Origin: Meinhardsimonia xiamenensis | Lineage (GTDB): Bacteria; Pseudomonadota; Alphaproteobacteria; Rhodobacterales; Rhodobacteraceae | Assembly (NCBI RefSeq): GCF_900102905.1 | Contig: NZ_FNFV01000001.1 | Span: forward strand, 379,501-443,500 | Length of the DNA stretch: 64,000 nucleotides | Direction of reading: 5' to 3' | Shown here: positions 8,108 through 17,266 of the stretch, piece after piece | Layout of the letters: the number at the start of each line of letters is the position of its first letter | How positions within the stretch are numbered: the stretch's first letter is position 1 | Program-made: the position numbers and the translations under genes | Notes under the pieces: model-generated | Database searches by the model: none | What the model was told of the DNA's origin: nothing | Seen by the model: the letters and a program-made list of their open reading frames with translations, nothing else

Positions 8108-8794
8108 TCAGGCCACGAGCCGGTAGCCGCCCGACTCGGTGACCAGAAGCTGTGCGTTCGAGGGGTCGGGCTCGATCTTCTGCCGCAGCCGGTAGATGTG
8201 AGTCTCGAGCGTGTGGGTGGTCACGCCCGCGTTGTATCCCCACACCTCGTGCAAGAGCACATCACGCGGCACCACCCGGTCGGAGGCGCGCAGGAGGAAC
8301 TTCAAGATGTTCGTTTCCTTCTCGGTGAGCCGGATCTTGCGCTGATCCTCGGTGATCAGCATCTTCATCGCCGGCTTGAAGGTGTATGGGCCAAGCTGGA
8401 AGATCGCATCTTCCGACTGTTCGTGCTGGCGCAGCTGGGCGCGGATGCGCGCCAGAAGAACCGGAAACTTGAAGGGCTTGGTCACATAGTCATTGGCGCC
8501 CGCGTCGAGGCCGAGGATGGTGTCGGCATCGGTGTCATGGCCGGTGAGCATGATGACGGGGCATTTCAGCCCCTGCTTGCGCATCCGCTTGCACAGATCG
8601 CGCCCATCGGTATCGGGCAGGCCGACATCAAGAAGCACCAGATCGAAATGACCGGCCTTCACCTTTTCCATCGCCTCCGCACCGCTCGCTGCTTCGAAGA
8701 CGTCGAAATCCTCGGTCATGACCAGCTGCTCGCCCAGCGCCTCGCGCAGGTCGTCGTCGTCGTCCACGAGCAGGATCTTCTTGAGCTTGCTCAC
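8108..8794 (-). CDS. cenR: OmpR-family response regulator, CenR-like
   Basis: A 228-residue response regulator: N-terminal receiver (acidic patch VDDDDD, phospho-Asp in LVLLDVGLPD, Lys in VTKPF) and C-terminal winged helix (TTHTLETHIYRLRQKIEPD). The wording LLHEVWGYNAGVTTHTLETHIYRLRQ, and the receiver ending LLARIRAQLRQHEQSEDAIFQLGPY, match what I know of CenR, the essential cell-envelope/cell-cycle regulator of alphaproteobacteria. No histidine kinase is adjacent, consistent with cenR in many Rhodobacterales. It is divergent from ribA. The CenR identity is from memory of the family; OmpR family membership is certain. Confidence 0.85.
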   Translation of the reverse strand: MSKLKKILLVDDDDDLREALGEQLVMTEDFDVFEAASGAEAMEKVKAGHFDLVLLDVGLPDTDGRDLCKRMRKQGLKCPVIMLTGHDTDADTILGLDAGANDYVTKPFKFPVLLARIRAQLRQHEQSEDAIFQLGPYTFKPAMKMLITEDQRKIRLTEKETNILKFLLRASDRVVPRDVLLHEVWGYNAGVTTHTLETHIYRLRQKIEPDPSNAQLLVTESGGYRLVA

Positions 8795-8937
8795 TGTTCA
8801 GGCCTCCCTTCAACTGCCCGGAAATCTGAGCATCGTGCCGGTGCGGGGCAAGATTTGCTGCAATGATTTCACGCCCTCGTGTCGACAGCGGCGGAATTGT
8901 TTCATATCTGAGGCTTCCCAGCCTGCGGTGCAGACCC

Positions 8938-10020
8938 ATGTCCCTCACCCCGACCCAGACCGAACTTCTTGCCCGCGCCCGCGCCGATCTGCGCATGGGC
9001 GTGCCGGTGGTGCTCGCCGGCGGCGCCGGTGGCGCGGTCATCGCCGCGGCCGAGACACTCGCGCAGGAGCGGCTTGAGGATCTGCGCGCGCTGGGCCGGC
9101 CGGAGCTTGCCCTGACCGCCCGGCGTGCGGCCACGCTCAAGGCGCGTGCCTATGATGGCGATCTGGCGCGCATCGTCATTCCCGAGGAGGCCGGCGCGGC
9201 GTGGATCGCCGCCGCTGCCGACCCGGCTGATGATCTCGCCCACCCCCTGATGGGTCCCTTCATCGCGCGGCGCGAGGGCGAGGCCGGGTTTGCGCGGGCG
9301 GCAATCGCGCTTGCCAAGTCGGCCCGGCTGCTTCCCGCGGCGGTCGTGGTGGAGGTGGAGGCGCCGGGCGAGCTTGCGCATGCACATGGGCTCACCCTTC
9401 TGCCGCTCGAAGGCAGCCTGCCCGCCGCGACGGCCGGGCTTTCGGAAGTGGTGAGCGCGCGTGTGCCGCTCGCGGTGTCCGAGGCGGGGCGTCTGCATGT
9501 CTTCCGGCCCGAGGACGGCAGCGAAGAGCACTACGCCGTCGAGATCGGCGCGCCGCCGCGCGAGGCGCCGGTGCTCGCGCGCCTGCATTCGGCCTGTTTC
9601 ACCGGCGACCTTCTGGGAAGCCTGAAATGCGACTGCGGCCCGCAGCTGCGCGCGGCACTCGCCCAGATGGGCGCGGAGGGCGCGGGCGTGCTGCTCTATC
9701 TCAACCAGGAGGGCCGCGGCATCGGGCTGGCCAACAAGATGCGCGCCTATTCGCTGCAGGATCAGGGCTTTGACACGGTCGAGGCCAACCACCGCCTTGG
9801 CTTCGAGGATGACGAGCGCGATTTCCGCATCGGCGCCGAGATCCTGCGCGCCATGGGCTTTTCCCGCGTGCGGCTTCTGACGAACAACCCCGCCAAGGTG
9901 GCGATGCTCGAGCGTTGCGGCCTGAAGGTGGTCGAACGGGTGCCGCTCAAGGTGGGCGAGAACCCCCACAACGCCGCCTATCTCGCCACCAAGGCAAAGA
10001 AGTCGGGCCACCTGCTGTGA
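8938..10020 (+). CDS. ribA: GTP cyclohydrolase II
   Basis: A 360-residue enzyme that opens GTP in the first step of riboflavin synthesis. The C-terminal half holds the zinc cysteines ([18 protein letters not shown]) and the EGRGIGL and TNNPAK motifs. The first about 170 residues form a divergent extension lacking recognisable RibB catalytic residues, so I call it RibA only. The ATG at 8938 ([11 protein letters not shown]) is chosen over one at 8863. No FMN riboswitch is evident in the 143 bp before it. The next gene starts inside its stop codon. Confidence 0.92.
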   Translation: MSLTPTQTELLARARADLRMGVPVVLAGGAGGAVIAAAETLAQERLEDLRALGRPELALTARRAATLKARAYDGDLARIVIPEEAGAAWIAAAADPADDLAHPLMGPFIARREGEAGFARAAIALAKSARLLPAAVVVEVEAPGELAHAHGLTLLPLEGSLPAATAGLSEVVSARVPLAVSEAGRLHVFRPEDGSEEHYAVEIGAPPREAPVLARLHSACFTGDLLGSLKCDCGPQLRAALAQMGAEGAGVLLYLNQEGRGIGLANKMRAYSLQDQGFDTVEANHRLGFEDDERDFRIGAEILRAMGFSRVRLLTNNPAKVAMLERCGLKVVERVPLKVGENPHNAAYLATKAKKSGHLL

Positions 10021-10514
10021 CGCGCGGCGCGCTTGTGCTGACCCCGCGCGGCCTGCGCTTCGGCGCGCGGCTCATGCCCTGCGCCATCGGGCGGGCCGGC
10101 ATCACCGCCTCCAAACGCGAGGGCGACATGGCCACGCCTGCCGGCACGCTGCGCATCACCGGCTGCCTCTACCGGCCCGACCGGATGGCGCGCCCCGTGC
10201 CCTGGGCGCGGCCGATCGGCCCGCGCGACATCTGGTCTGATGATCCGGCCGACCCGCTCTACAACCGGCCCGCGCGCGCCCCGCGCGCCTTCTCGCACGA
10301 GGCGCTGCGCCGGGCAGACCGGCTCTACGACCTGATCCTGACGACCGACTGGAACGCCTCGCCGCCCCGCCCGCGGCACGGCTCGGCGATCTTCCTGCAC
10401 CGCTGGCGCCGTCCGGGCTTTCCCACGGCGGGCTGCATCGCGCTCGCGCCGGCCGATCTCCTCTGGCTCGTCCGCCACATCGAGCCGGGCACGCCCCTTG
10501 TGGTGCGCGGCTGA
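10017..10514 (+). CDS. L,D-transpeptidase catalytic domain (YkuD-like) protein
   Basis: A 165-residue protein with the YkuD-type catalytic signature [18 protein letters not shown]: His128 and nucleophile Cys140 (usual form HxxxxxxxxxxS/T-x-GC). It also has the substrate-side [13 protein letters not shown] common to stand-alone members. No signal peptide is apparent, which is unusual for a peptidoglycan cross-linking enzyme, so its target may differ. The only start close to ribA is a GTG at 10017 overlapping the ribA stop by 4 nt (GTGA), so it is translationally coupled to ribA. Confidence 0.82.
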   Translation: MTRGALVLTPRGLRFGARLMPCAIGRAGITASKREGDMATPAGTLRITGCLYRPDRMARPVPWARPIGPRDIWSDDPADPLYNRPARAPRAFSHEALRRADRLYDLILTTDWNASPPRPRHGSAIFLHRWRRPGFPTAGCIALAPADLLWLVRHIEPGTPLVVRG

Positions 10515-10517
10515 TCT

Positions 10518-10545
10518 CTCACCCTGGGCCAAATACCCCCGCCGG
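10518..10545. repeat. intergenic GGGGTATTT element, copy 2 (inverted)
   Basis: On the minus strand this reads CCGGCGGGGGTATTTGGCCC followed by AGGGTGAG, matching the core of copies 1 and 5. It lies between the convergent L,D-transpeptidase and sarcosine/dimethylglycine dehydrogenase-like genes. Confidence 0.55.
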
Positions 10546-10577
10546 AGGCACGCGCGCCTGAAGGCGCGCGTTCCCTC

Positions 10578-13079
10578 TCAGCCGTCGGCGCGGAGCCGAT
10601 CGTTCTTCGGGTCGTAGGGGCTGTCCTCGACCACCTCGGCAGGCCAGAGCGCGTCGAACATCTTCACCTGAAGCTTCGTGCCGGGCTCGGTCAGATCGGG
10701 GCGCACATAGCCCATGCCGATCGACTTGCCGAAGGCAACCGACCAGCCGCCCGAGGTCAGCCGCCCGACCCGTTCGCCACCCGCATAGAGCGCCTCGCGC
10801 CCCCACGGGTCGGCATCGTCCGGCCCGTCAATGAGGAGCGTGACGCATTTCGAGCGGATGCCCCTGGCCAGCATCGCCTCCTTGCCGGTGAACTCCTTGG
10901 AGAGATCGACGAAGCGGTCGAGCCCGGCCTCGAGCGGGGTGGCATCGCGGCCAAGCTCGTTGCCGAAGGCGCGATAGCTCTTCTCCTGCCTCAGCCAGTT
11001 CTGCGCCCGCGCGCCCACCGGTTTCATCCCGTGCTTCTCGCCCGCTTCCCAGAGCTCGTCCCACAGGTAGTTCTGCATCTCGATGGGGTGGTAGAGCTCC
11101 CAGCCGAGCTCGCCCGTGTAGGCCACCCGCACCGCGTAGACGGGGCACATCTTCAGCTCGATGCGGCGCATCGACAGCCACGGGAAGCGCGCATTCGAGA
11201 GCACCGTCTGGGGCTCGGCGTCGCGCACCAGCTCCTTGAGCACATCGCGCGAGCGCGGCCCGGCGATGGCGAAGGTGCCCCACTGGGTGGAGATGTCGTG
11301 AATGTCCACCCAGCCGCCACCGGCGGCGATGAAATCCTCCGCCGCCTTGCGCAGGTAGTCGCCGTCATAGGCCGTCCATGCGCCGGCGGAGATGAGCACG
11401 AATTCGTTCTCGGCGAAGCGCACCATGGTGTACTCGGTGCGCGTGGTGCCCGCTTCGGTCAGCGCGTAGGTCAGGTTGATGCGCCCCACCTTGGGCAGGC
11501 GGTTGCAGGTGAAGCGATCGAGAAACGCCGCCGCCCCCGGCCCGCGCACCAGATGCTTCGTGAAGGCGGTCGCATCGATCAGCCCAACATTCTCGCGGAT
11601 CGCCCGCGCCTCGGCCTCGGCATAGGGCCACCAGGCGCCCCGGCGGAAGGAGCGCGCCTTCTCGTCGAAATCGGCCGGCGCATCCTTGGGCCCGTAGTAG
11701 TTGGGCCGTTCCCAGGCGTTCACCTGCCCGAACTGCGCGCCCATGGCCTTCTGCCGATCGTAGGCCGGGGCGGTGCGCAGCGGCCGGCAGGCGGGGCGCT
11801 CCTCGTCGGGATGATGGAGGATGTAGACGTGCTCGTACGCCTCCTCGTTCTTGCGCGCGGCGTATTCAGTGGTCATCCAGTTGCCGTAACGCTTCGGGTC
11901 GAGGCTGGCCATGTCGATCTCGGCCTCGCCCTCGACCATCATCTGCGCCAGATAATAGCCGGTGCCGCCGGCGGCGGTGATGCCGAACGAAAAGCCCTCG
12001 GCCAGCCACAGGTTGCGCAGGCCCGGTGCGGGGCCCAGAAGCGGGTTGCCGTCGGGCGTGTAGCAGATCGGGCCGTTGAAATCGTCCTTCAGCCCCACCG
12101 TCTCGGCCGAGGGGATGCGGTGGATGAAGGACATGTATTCCTCCTCGATCCGCTCCAGATCGAGCGGGAAGAGATCGGCGCGGAAGCTGTCGGGCACGCC
12201 GTAGAGAAAGCGCGCGGGCGCGCCCTTCTCGTAGGGCCCCAGGATCCAGCCGCCGCGCTCCTCGCGCACATACCACTTGGCGTCGGCGTCGCGCAGCACC
12301 GGGTGCTCGGGGTGATCCTTGCGGAACTCGACAAGCGCGGGGTCAGGCTCGGTCACGATATACTGATGCTCGACCGGGATGGCCGGGATCTTCAGCCCCA
12401 GAAGCCGCGCGGTGCGCTGGGCGTGGTTGCCGGTGGCGGTGACCACATGCTCGGCCTCGATCACCACCTGCTCGTCGGAGGGCAGCAGGTTGCCGCCCTT
12501 CTCCACCATCTTCGTCGCCGTCACGCGCCAGTGGTCGCCGGCCCACTCGTAGCCGTCCACCTGCCAGCGCCGCTCGATGGTCACGCCGCGCTGGCGCGCG
12601 CCCTTGGCCATCGCTTGCGTCACGTCGGCGGGGTTTATGTAGCCGTCGGTGGGGTGGTAGAGCGCGCCGACGAGATCCTCGGTGCGCACCAGCGGCCAAC
12701 GTTCCTTGATCTCTTTCGGGCTCAGCCACTCGTAGGGGATGCCCACCGTCTCGGCCGTGGTGGCGTAGAGCATGTATTCGTCCATCCGCTCGCGCGTCTG
12801 GGCCATGCGCAGGTTGCCGACCACCGAGAAGCCGGGGTTCAGCCCCGTCTCCTCCTCCAGCGTCTTGTAGAACTTCACGCTGTAGTCGTGAATGTGGCTG
12901 GTGGCGTAGCTCATGTTGAAGAGCGGCAGGAGCCCGGCGGCGTGCCATGTGGAGCCGGCGGTGAGCTCGTCGCGTTCCAGAAGCATCACATCCGACCAGC
13001 CCGCGCGGGCGAGGTGGTAGGCGATGGAGGTGCCGATGGCGCCGCCACCGACGACGAGGGCCTTGACCGAGGTCTTCAT
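10578..13079 (-). CDS. FAD-dependent sarcosine/dimethylglycine dehydrogenase-like oxidoreductase (DAO-GcvT fusion)
   Basis: 833 residues, the usual size of dimethylglycine/sarcosine dehydrogenases. Order: DAO-type FAD domain (ALVVGGGAIGTSIAYHLA), with His46 in GSTWHAAGL at the position that carries covalent FAD in DMGDH; a middle FAO_M segment (about 390-440); and a C-terminal GcvT-like folate domain (from about 470) that traps the released one-carbon unit. The start at 13079 is set by the Rossmann fold. It probably demethylates an N-methylated amino acid derived from choline/betaine; the substrate is not certain. It is monocistronic. Confidence 0.88.
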   Translation of the reverse strand: MKTSVKALVVGGGAIGTSIAYHLARAGWSDVMLLERDELTAGSTWHAAGLLPLFNMSYATSHIHDYSVKFYKTLEEETGLNPGFSVVGNLRMAQTRERMDEYMLYATTAETVGIPYEWLSPKEIKERWPLVRTEDLVGALYHPTDGYINPADVTQAMAKGARQRGVTIERRWQVDGYEWAGDHWRVTATKMVEKGGNLLPSDEQVVIEAEHVVTATGNHAQRTARLLGLKIPAIPVEHQYIVTEPDPALVEFRKDHPEHPVLRDADAKWYVREERGGWILGPYEKGAPARFLYGVPDSFRADLFPLDLERIEEEYMSFIHRIPSAETVGLKDDFNGPICYTPDGNPLLGPAPGLRNLWLAEGFSFGITAAGGTGYYLAQMMVEGEAEIDMASLDPKRYGNWMTTEYAARKNEEAYEHVYILHHPDEERPACRPLRTAPAYDRQKAMGAQFGQVNAWERPNYYGPKDAPADFDEKARSFRRGAWWPYAEAEARAIRENVGLIDATAFTKHLVRGPGAAAFLDRFTCNRLPKVGRINLTYALTEAGTTRTEYTMVRFAENEFVLISAGAWTAYDGDYLRKAAEDFIAAGGGWVDIHDISTQWGTFAIAGPRSRDVLKELVRDAEPQTVLSNARFPWLSMRRIELKMCPVYAVRVAYTGELGWELYHPIEMQNYLWDELWEAGEKHGMKPVGARAQNWLRQEKSYRAFGNELGRDATPLEAGLDRFVDLSKEFTGKEAMLARGIRSKCVTLLIDGPDDADPWGREALYAGGERVGRLTSGGWSVAFGKSIGMGYVRPDLTEPGTKLQVKMFDALWPAEVVEDSPYDPKNDRLRADG

Positions 13080-13209
13080 GGGATGACGCTCCAGCAGAGA
13101 AAACGGATCGCCGCCAACATGCCGATTTCGGGCCGCGGCGGCAAAGGCCAGCCGACGCAATCGCGCCGAAATGCGACCTGATCGCGCCGCGCGCGAGAGA
13201 TGCCGCCCC

Positions 13210-13857
13210 TCAGCGGCCGCGCGGGAACAGCGCCTCGAATCGTTGAAGCGGCAGGGCCGGCGCCAGCACCGCCCGCAACTCATCCAGTTTCGGGTCGGCC
13301 GGGCGCAGGAGCCGAAGGCAGACATAGTCCTGCACCATCGCCGCCTGCTGCTCAAAGCCGTAGGAGAGAAACGGCCGGCCCGGCGCGATCTCGTAATGGT
13401 AGGGGTCGACCTTGCGCCAGGATTCGAGCGCGGCCTTCCACGGTGCGTAGCCCGTGATCCGGCGGTTCTGCCACTGCCAGACATGGGTGAGTTCATGGGC
13501 GAGAAGCAGCGCGTGCGGCAGCCGCCAGTAGCGCGGCCAGAGCGGCAGCGAATCGGCGGTGTAGTCCTCGCCGAGGTAATGGATGCGCGAGCCCAGCACG
13601 AAGGCCGCGGGCGGACGCCGCCCCTTGCGCGGCCGGTCGCGGCGGCAGGCGTCGGGGCTGACGCGCGCGCGGCGCAGCTCCCACGCGGGCGGTGGCGGAG
13701 GCGGCGGCAACAGGCCGATGTCGCGCGCCACGCCCATGCGCGCGGTGTCGATGCTCTCGCCGAAGAGTGCCCGGGCGAAACCGGCCTCGCCCTCGCTCAG
13801 CGGCCGCGCGCAGGCGGTCAGGATGACAAGGACAAGAAGGGCCGCCGCGCGCCCCAT
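13210..13857 (-). CDS. putative lipoprotein with HExxH metallopeptidase-like motif
   Basis: 215 residues, unassigned. The N-terminus MGRAAALLVLVILTAC is a lipoprotein signal peptide with lipobox LTAC (Cys16). A seven-proline run (PPPPPPP, about 51-57) follows. The core has LPHALLLAHELTHVWQWQN with a complete HExxH (His121, Glu122, His125), similar in style to DUF4157-type zinc-binding proteins. The third metal ligand is not obvious. Its start lies 3 bp past the stop of the hydroxyacid dehydrogenase, so they form an operon. Proteolytic activity is unproven. Confidence 0.75.
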   Translation of the reverse strand: MGRAAALLVLVILTACARPLSEGEAGFARALFGESIDTARMGVARDIGLLPPPPPPPAWELRRARVSPDACRRDRPRKGRRPPAAFVLGSRIHYLGEDYTADSLPLWPRYWRLPHALLLAHELTHVWQWQNRRITGYAPWKAALESWRKVDPYHYEIAPGRPFLSYGFEQQAAMVQDYVCLRLLRPADPKLDELRAVLAPALPLQRFEALFPRGR

Positions 13858-13859
13858 GC

Positions 13860-14846
13860 TCAGAGCATGGACGGCAGCACCAGATCGGGCGGGCGGTGGC
13901 TGTCGGCGAAGGTCTTGATGTTGATGATGACCTTCTCGCCCATCTCGATGCGCCCCTCGCGCGTGGCCGAGCCCATGTGCGGCAGCAGCACCACATTGGG
14001 CAGCTCGCGCAGCCGCGGGTTGATCGACGAGCGTTGCTCGAAGACGTCAAGTCCCGCCCCGGCAATCTCGCCTGCCCGCAGCGCGCGCGTCAGCGCGTTC
14101 TCGTCGATCACCTCGCCGCGGGAGGTGTTCACGATGATGGCGCTCGGCTTCATCAGCTTCAGCCGTCGGGCGTTGATGAGATGGAAGGTCGCCGGCGTAT
14201 GTGGGCAGTTGACGCTGATCACGTCCATCCGGCTGAGCATCTGGTCGAGGCTTTCCCAGTAGGTGGCCTCGAGCGCCTCCTCTATCTCGGGGCGCAGGCG
14301 GTGGCGGTTGTGGTAGTGGATCTGCATGCCGAAGGCGCGCGCCCGCCGCGCCACCGCCTGGCCGATCCTGCCCATGCCGAGAATGCCAAGCCGCTTGCCG
14401 CCCACGCGCCCGCCGAGAAAGGCCGTGGGCGCCCAGCCCTGCCACTCGCCCGCCTGCATCACCGCGAGACCCTCGGGAATGCGGCGGATGACGGCGAGCA
14501 TCAGCGCGATGGTCATGTCGGCGGTGTCCTCGGTGACCACGCCGGGGGTGTTCGTGACCAGAATGCCGCGCTGACGCGCGGTGGCCACGTCGATGTGGTC
14601 GATGCCGGCGCCGTAGTTGGCGATGAGCTTCAGCCGCTCGCCGGCGCCGGCGAGAAGCGCCTGGTCGATCCGGTCGGTGATGGTGGGCACGAGCACGTCG
14701 GCGCGCTGCATGGCGGCGGCGAGCTCCTCGCGGCTCCAGGGGCGGTCGTCATCCCTGAGCTCGACGTCGAAGAGCTCCTTCATGCGCGTCTCCACCGTCT
14801 CGGGCAGGCGTCGCGTGACGACAACACTCAGACGTTTCGAGGGCAT
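13860..14846 (-). CDS. D-2-hydroxyacid dehydrogenase (glyoxylate/hydroxypyruvate reductase family)
   Basis: A 328-residue NAD(P)-dependent dehydrogenase interconverting 2-oxo and D-2-hydroxy acids, probably glyoxylate or hydroxypyruvate. Seen: LGILGMGRIGQAVARRARAFGM nucleotide-binding loop, catalytic Arg in NTSRGEVID, Glu in the following helix, and His in LLPHMGSAT. NYGAGIDHIDV is typical of the GyaR/GRHPR group. The ATG at 14846 (MPSKRLSVVVTRRLP) is preferred over 14909 because the strand beginning SVVVTRRLP is the conserved N-terminus. It precedes the HExxH lipoprotein on the same strand. Confidence 0.88.
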   Translation of the reverse strand: MPSKRLSVVVTRRLPETVETRMKELFDVELRDDDRPWSREELAAAMQRADVLVPTITDRIDQALLAGAGERLKLIANYGAGIDHIDVATARQRGILVTNTPGVVTEDTADMTIALMLAVIRRIPEGLAVMQAGEWQGWAPTAFLGGRVGGKRLGILGMGRIGQAVARRARAFGMQIHYHNRHRLRPEIEEALEATYWESLDQMLSRMDVISVNCPHTPATFHLINARRLKLMKPSAIIVNTSRGEVIDENALTRALRAGEIAGAGLDVFEQRSSINPRLRELPNVVLLPHMGSATREGRIEMGEKVIINIKTFADSHRPPDLVLPSML

Positions 14847-14971
14847 TCCCTGACTCCCCGTGCTTTTCCCCGCGCCTTTCCGGTGGCAAGGTTGCAGCAA
14901 ACGAGGCACGGCACAAGCGCTTCGGCCGGTCTTTGGAGCGGCACGGGCGCGCAGCTGACGAGGCGGGCAGC

Positions 14972-15511
14972 ATGATCGGAAGGTGGAACGGTGGAACGCT
15001 CCGGCGTGCCTTGGGCGCCGTGGGCTTGGTGCTGTTTTCGGCAGCTCTCGGGGGTGCCGACCCGGCGCCGCAGGTGGCGGGCGCGCGCGGCCCGGTTACC
15101 AACCTGCCGATTCCCCGCTACGTGTCGCTGAAGGCCGCCGAGGGCAATGTGCGGCGTGGCCCGTCGCTGACCCACCGCATCGACTGGGTCTACAAATGGC
15201 GCAACATGCCGCTGCAGGTGGTGGACGAATTCGGCCACTGGCGGCGGGTGCGCGACAAGGATGGGGCCGGCGGCTGGATGCACTATTCGCTCCTGTCGGG
15301 CACGCGGACGGTGATCGTCGAGCAGGACATGCTCGAATTGCACCTCAGGCCCGATGCCGCGTCGCAGGTTGTCGCCCGCGCCGAGGCGGGGGCCATCGCC
15401 CGGCTGGGCGCCTGCGGGCCGCGCTGGTGTCGTCTGACTGCCGACGGCGTGAAGGGCTGGGCGCCGAAAGAGGCGCTCTGGGGTGTTGACCCTGACGAGA
15501 TTCGCGACTGA
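14972..15511 (+). CDS. SH3-domain protein, secreted
   Basis: 179 residues: an N-terminal signal peptide (RRALGAVGLVLFSAALGGADP), then two bacterial SH3-like units (YVSLKAAEGNVRRGPSLTHRIDWVYKWRNMPLQVVDEFGHWRRVRD, and a shorter one around IVEQDMLELHLRPD...GWAPKEALWG). The first repeat with N-x-R-x-G-P is the DUF1058-like SH3_4 fold common in alphaproteobacterial periplasmic proteins; cell-wall binding is presumed. The start at 14972 places the signal peptide at the N-terminus. It is divergent from the hydroxyacid dehydrogenase. Confidence 0.83.
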   Translation: MIGRWNGGTLRRALGAVGLVLFSAALGGADPAPQVAGARGPVTNLPIPRYVSLKAAEGNVRRGPSLTHRIDWVYKWRNMPLQVVDEFGHWRRVRDKDGAGGWMHYSLLSGTRTVIVEQDMLELHLRPDAASQVVARAEAGAIARLGACGPRWCRLTADGVKGWAPKEALWGVDPDEIRD

Positions 15512-15623
15512 GCGCCGGCGCGGCGGGGTCTCGGGGGCCGGGCAGAGGCCAGCCGGGTGGCTTGCGCTTGCCTCCTGGCGGCCGGTTCCGCTAGGCGGGG
15601 CGGGTGGCGGCTGGAGGCTGGCA

Positions 15624-16535
15624 ATGCAGGACGCTGAACGCAACCGGCTCAATCTCTCGGCCGGGGCATTCTCGGTCGCGGTGGCACTGGTGCTGGTGCT
15701 CGCCAAGCTGTGGGCGCTGGGGCAGACGCAGGCCCTGTCCGTGGCTGCGAGCCTTGCCGACAGCGCGCTCGACCTGATGGTTTCGCTCGGCGGGCTCGCG
15801 GCGATGGCCTATGCAACCCGCCCGCCGGACGAGGACCACGCCTTCGGTCACAGCTCGGCCGAGGATCTTGCGGCTCTGGGCCAGGCACTTTTCATCCTCG
15901 CCGCCTCCGGGGTGATCGGCTGGGCGGCGGTGGAGCGGCTCCTGTCGCCGGAGCCGCCGCCGATCACGGCAGAGGGGCGCGGCATGGCGGTGATGGCCCT
16001 CTCGATCTTGCTGACGCTGGCGCTCATTGCGTGGCAGCGGCATGTGGCGCGGCGGACCGGAAGTCGCGTCGTGCGGGCCGACATGCTGCACTATGCCGGC
16101 GATCTGCTGCCCAATGTGGGGGCGCTGGTTTCGCTCTGGGCGTCGGCGACGCTGGGGCTCAAGCATGTCGACAGCGTGGTGGCGCTTGGTGCGGCGATGA
16201 TGCTGGCCGTGGGGGCGATCGGCATCGGCAAGGGGGCGTGGGATGCGCTCATGGATCGCGCCGCACCGCCTGAGGTGATTGCCGGGATCGAGCGCATCGT
16301 GGCGGGATTTCCCGGCGTGCGAGGCTGGCACGACCTCAAGACGCGCACCGCCGGCAGCCGAGTCTTCGTCAACATCCACATCGAGCTTGACGGCGACCAG
16401 AGCCTCGAGGAGGCGCATGCGATCGGCGCGGCGCTGCGGCGGGCAATCCTGAAGGCGTATCCGCAAGCCGATGTCATCATTCACAAGGATCCCGTGGGAG
16501 TGACGCCGCACCCCGACGACCCCGCGCGCGGGTGA
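15624..16535 (+). CDS. cation diffusion facilitator transporter (FieF-like)
   Basis: A 303-residue inner-membrane metal/proton antiporter. The transport site is built by Asp46 and Asp50 (SLADSALD) and by His and Asp in HYAGDLLPN of a later helix, the D-D-H-D set of FieF-type Zn/Fe efflux proteins. The C-terminal cytoplasmic domain (VRGWHDLKTRTAGSRVFVNIHIELDGDQSLEEAH) binds metal in homologues. The ATG at 15624 is preceded by GGAGG at 15613-15617. The metal, probably zinc or ferrous iron, is inferred from the site type. Confidence 0.9.
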   Translation: MQDAERNRLNLSAGAFSVAVALVLVLAKLWALGQTQALSVAASLADSALDLMVSLGGLAAMAYATRPPDEDHAFGHSSAEDLAALGQALFILAASGVIGWAAVERLLSPEPPPITAEGRGMAVMALSILLTLALIAWQRHVARRTGSRVVRADMLHYAGDLLPNVGALVSLWASATLGLKHVDSVVALGAAMMLAVGAIGIGKGAWDALMDRAAPPEVIAGIERIVAGFPGVRGWHDLKTRTAGSRVFVNIHIELDGDQSLEEAHAIGAALRRAILKAYPQADVIIHKDPVGVTPHPDDPARG

Positions 16536-16591
16536 GGAGCGAAGGGGCGCCGCCCCCTCTGCCGCCCGAGCTGGCCGCGGGCGGCATTCAG

Positions 16592-16620
16592 CCCGGGGTG
16601 TATTCGCCCAAGGTGAAGGT
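16592..16620. repeat. intergenic GGGGTATTT-type element, copy 3 (degenerate)
   Basis: CCCGGGGTGTATTCGCCCA then AGGTGAAGGT, a variant of copies 1 and 4, preceded by a GGGGCGCCGCCCC hairpin near 16544. It lies between the convergent cation transporter and anti-sigma-like genes. Confidence 0.5.
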
Positions 16621-16693
16621 GCGATAACGGGCCCCGTCCGGGCGCGGGATGCGGGCGCCGGACAGGTGTGCCGGGGGGCGGCGCGATCGGCTG

Positions 16694-17266
16694 TCACCCT
16701 CCGCCGCGATGTCGCGAAGGACCGGCTCCGGAGCGCTTTGCGACCGGCCGGCAGCGGCGGGGCCTCATTTCGTCCCGGCAAGGAGCGCAGGAGCCGCGCA
16801 TGGGCAGCAGAAAGGATGTCCGGTTTTCCCGGCCCGCGCGCAGATAGACCAGCTCGCGCGCCAGCGCTCGCACCAGGCCGACGCCGAAGCCGCCCTCTGG
16901 CAGGCTGCCAAGCGGCACGTCGGAGCGGGGCATCCGCCCCTCGGGCAGGCGATGCCCGGGAAGCGGCGCGCCGTCGTCGCGCAGCTCGCATCGGATGCCG
17001 CCGGGCTCGACAGTGATGGCAAGATCGAGGATGCCGCCCTGATGCCCGGCAATGCCATGCTCGACGATGTTGTTGAGCAGCTCGGCGAGCACGATCTGCA
17101 GATCGTTTCGCGTGCCGGCCGGCACGCGCGCCTCAAGGCAGTGGCAAGCGGCCTTTGTCACGAGCTCGCGCACCGACCCTTGGCTGGCCGGCGCCATCAG
17201 GCGGAAACGGCGCCTGCGGATGCTGTCGGGTGGACAGGCAGGTGATCTTGCCCCGTCATGAGGCAT
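16694..17266 (-). CDS. ATP-binding anti-sigma regulator, RsbW/HATPase_c-like
   Basis: 190 residues with a GHKL-type kinase fold: N box in VLAELLNNIVEHGIA (Glu, Asn, Asn), then ELRDDGAPLP (G1 type) and GSLPEGGFGVGLVRAL (G2 type). This is the layout of RsbW/SpoIIAB serine kinases that hold sigma or other partners and phosphorylate an STAS antagonist. The first 20 residues are arginine-rich, and the last about 35 residues after SFLLPMRG form a basic tail not typical of the family. The start at 17266 overlaps the STAS gene by 11 nt. No sigma-factor gene is adjacent. Confidence 0.8.
   Translation of the reverse strand: MPHDGARSPACPPDSIRRRRFRLMAPASQGSVRELVTKAACHCLEARVPAGTRNDLQIVLAELLNNIVEHGIAGHQGGILDLAITVEPGGIRCELRDDGAPLPGHRLPEGRMPRSDVPLGSLPEGGFGVGLVRALARELVYLRAGRENRTSFLLPMRGSCAPCRDEMRPRRCRPVAKRSGAGPSRHRGGG

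Noticed and set aside
8795-8937. FMN riboswitch in front of ribA
   Set aside because: I looked for the conserved RFN stems and found no convincing AGGGGNN-type core or multi-branch pairing in the 143 bp leader.
11031-13181. 716-residue plus-strand ORF opposite the dehydrogenase gene
   Set aside because: It is antisense to a gene with clear FAD and GcvT motifs, and its translation is rich in Arg/Gly/His with no recognisable domain: a typical GC-rich shadow frame.
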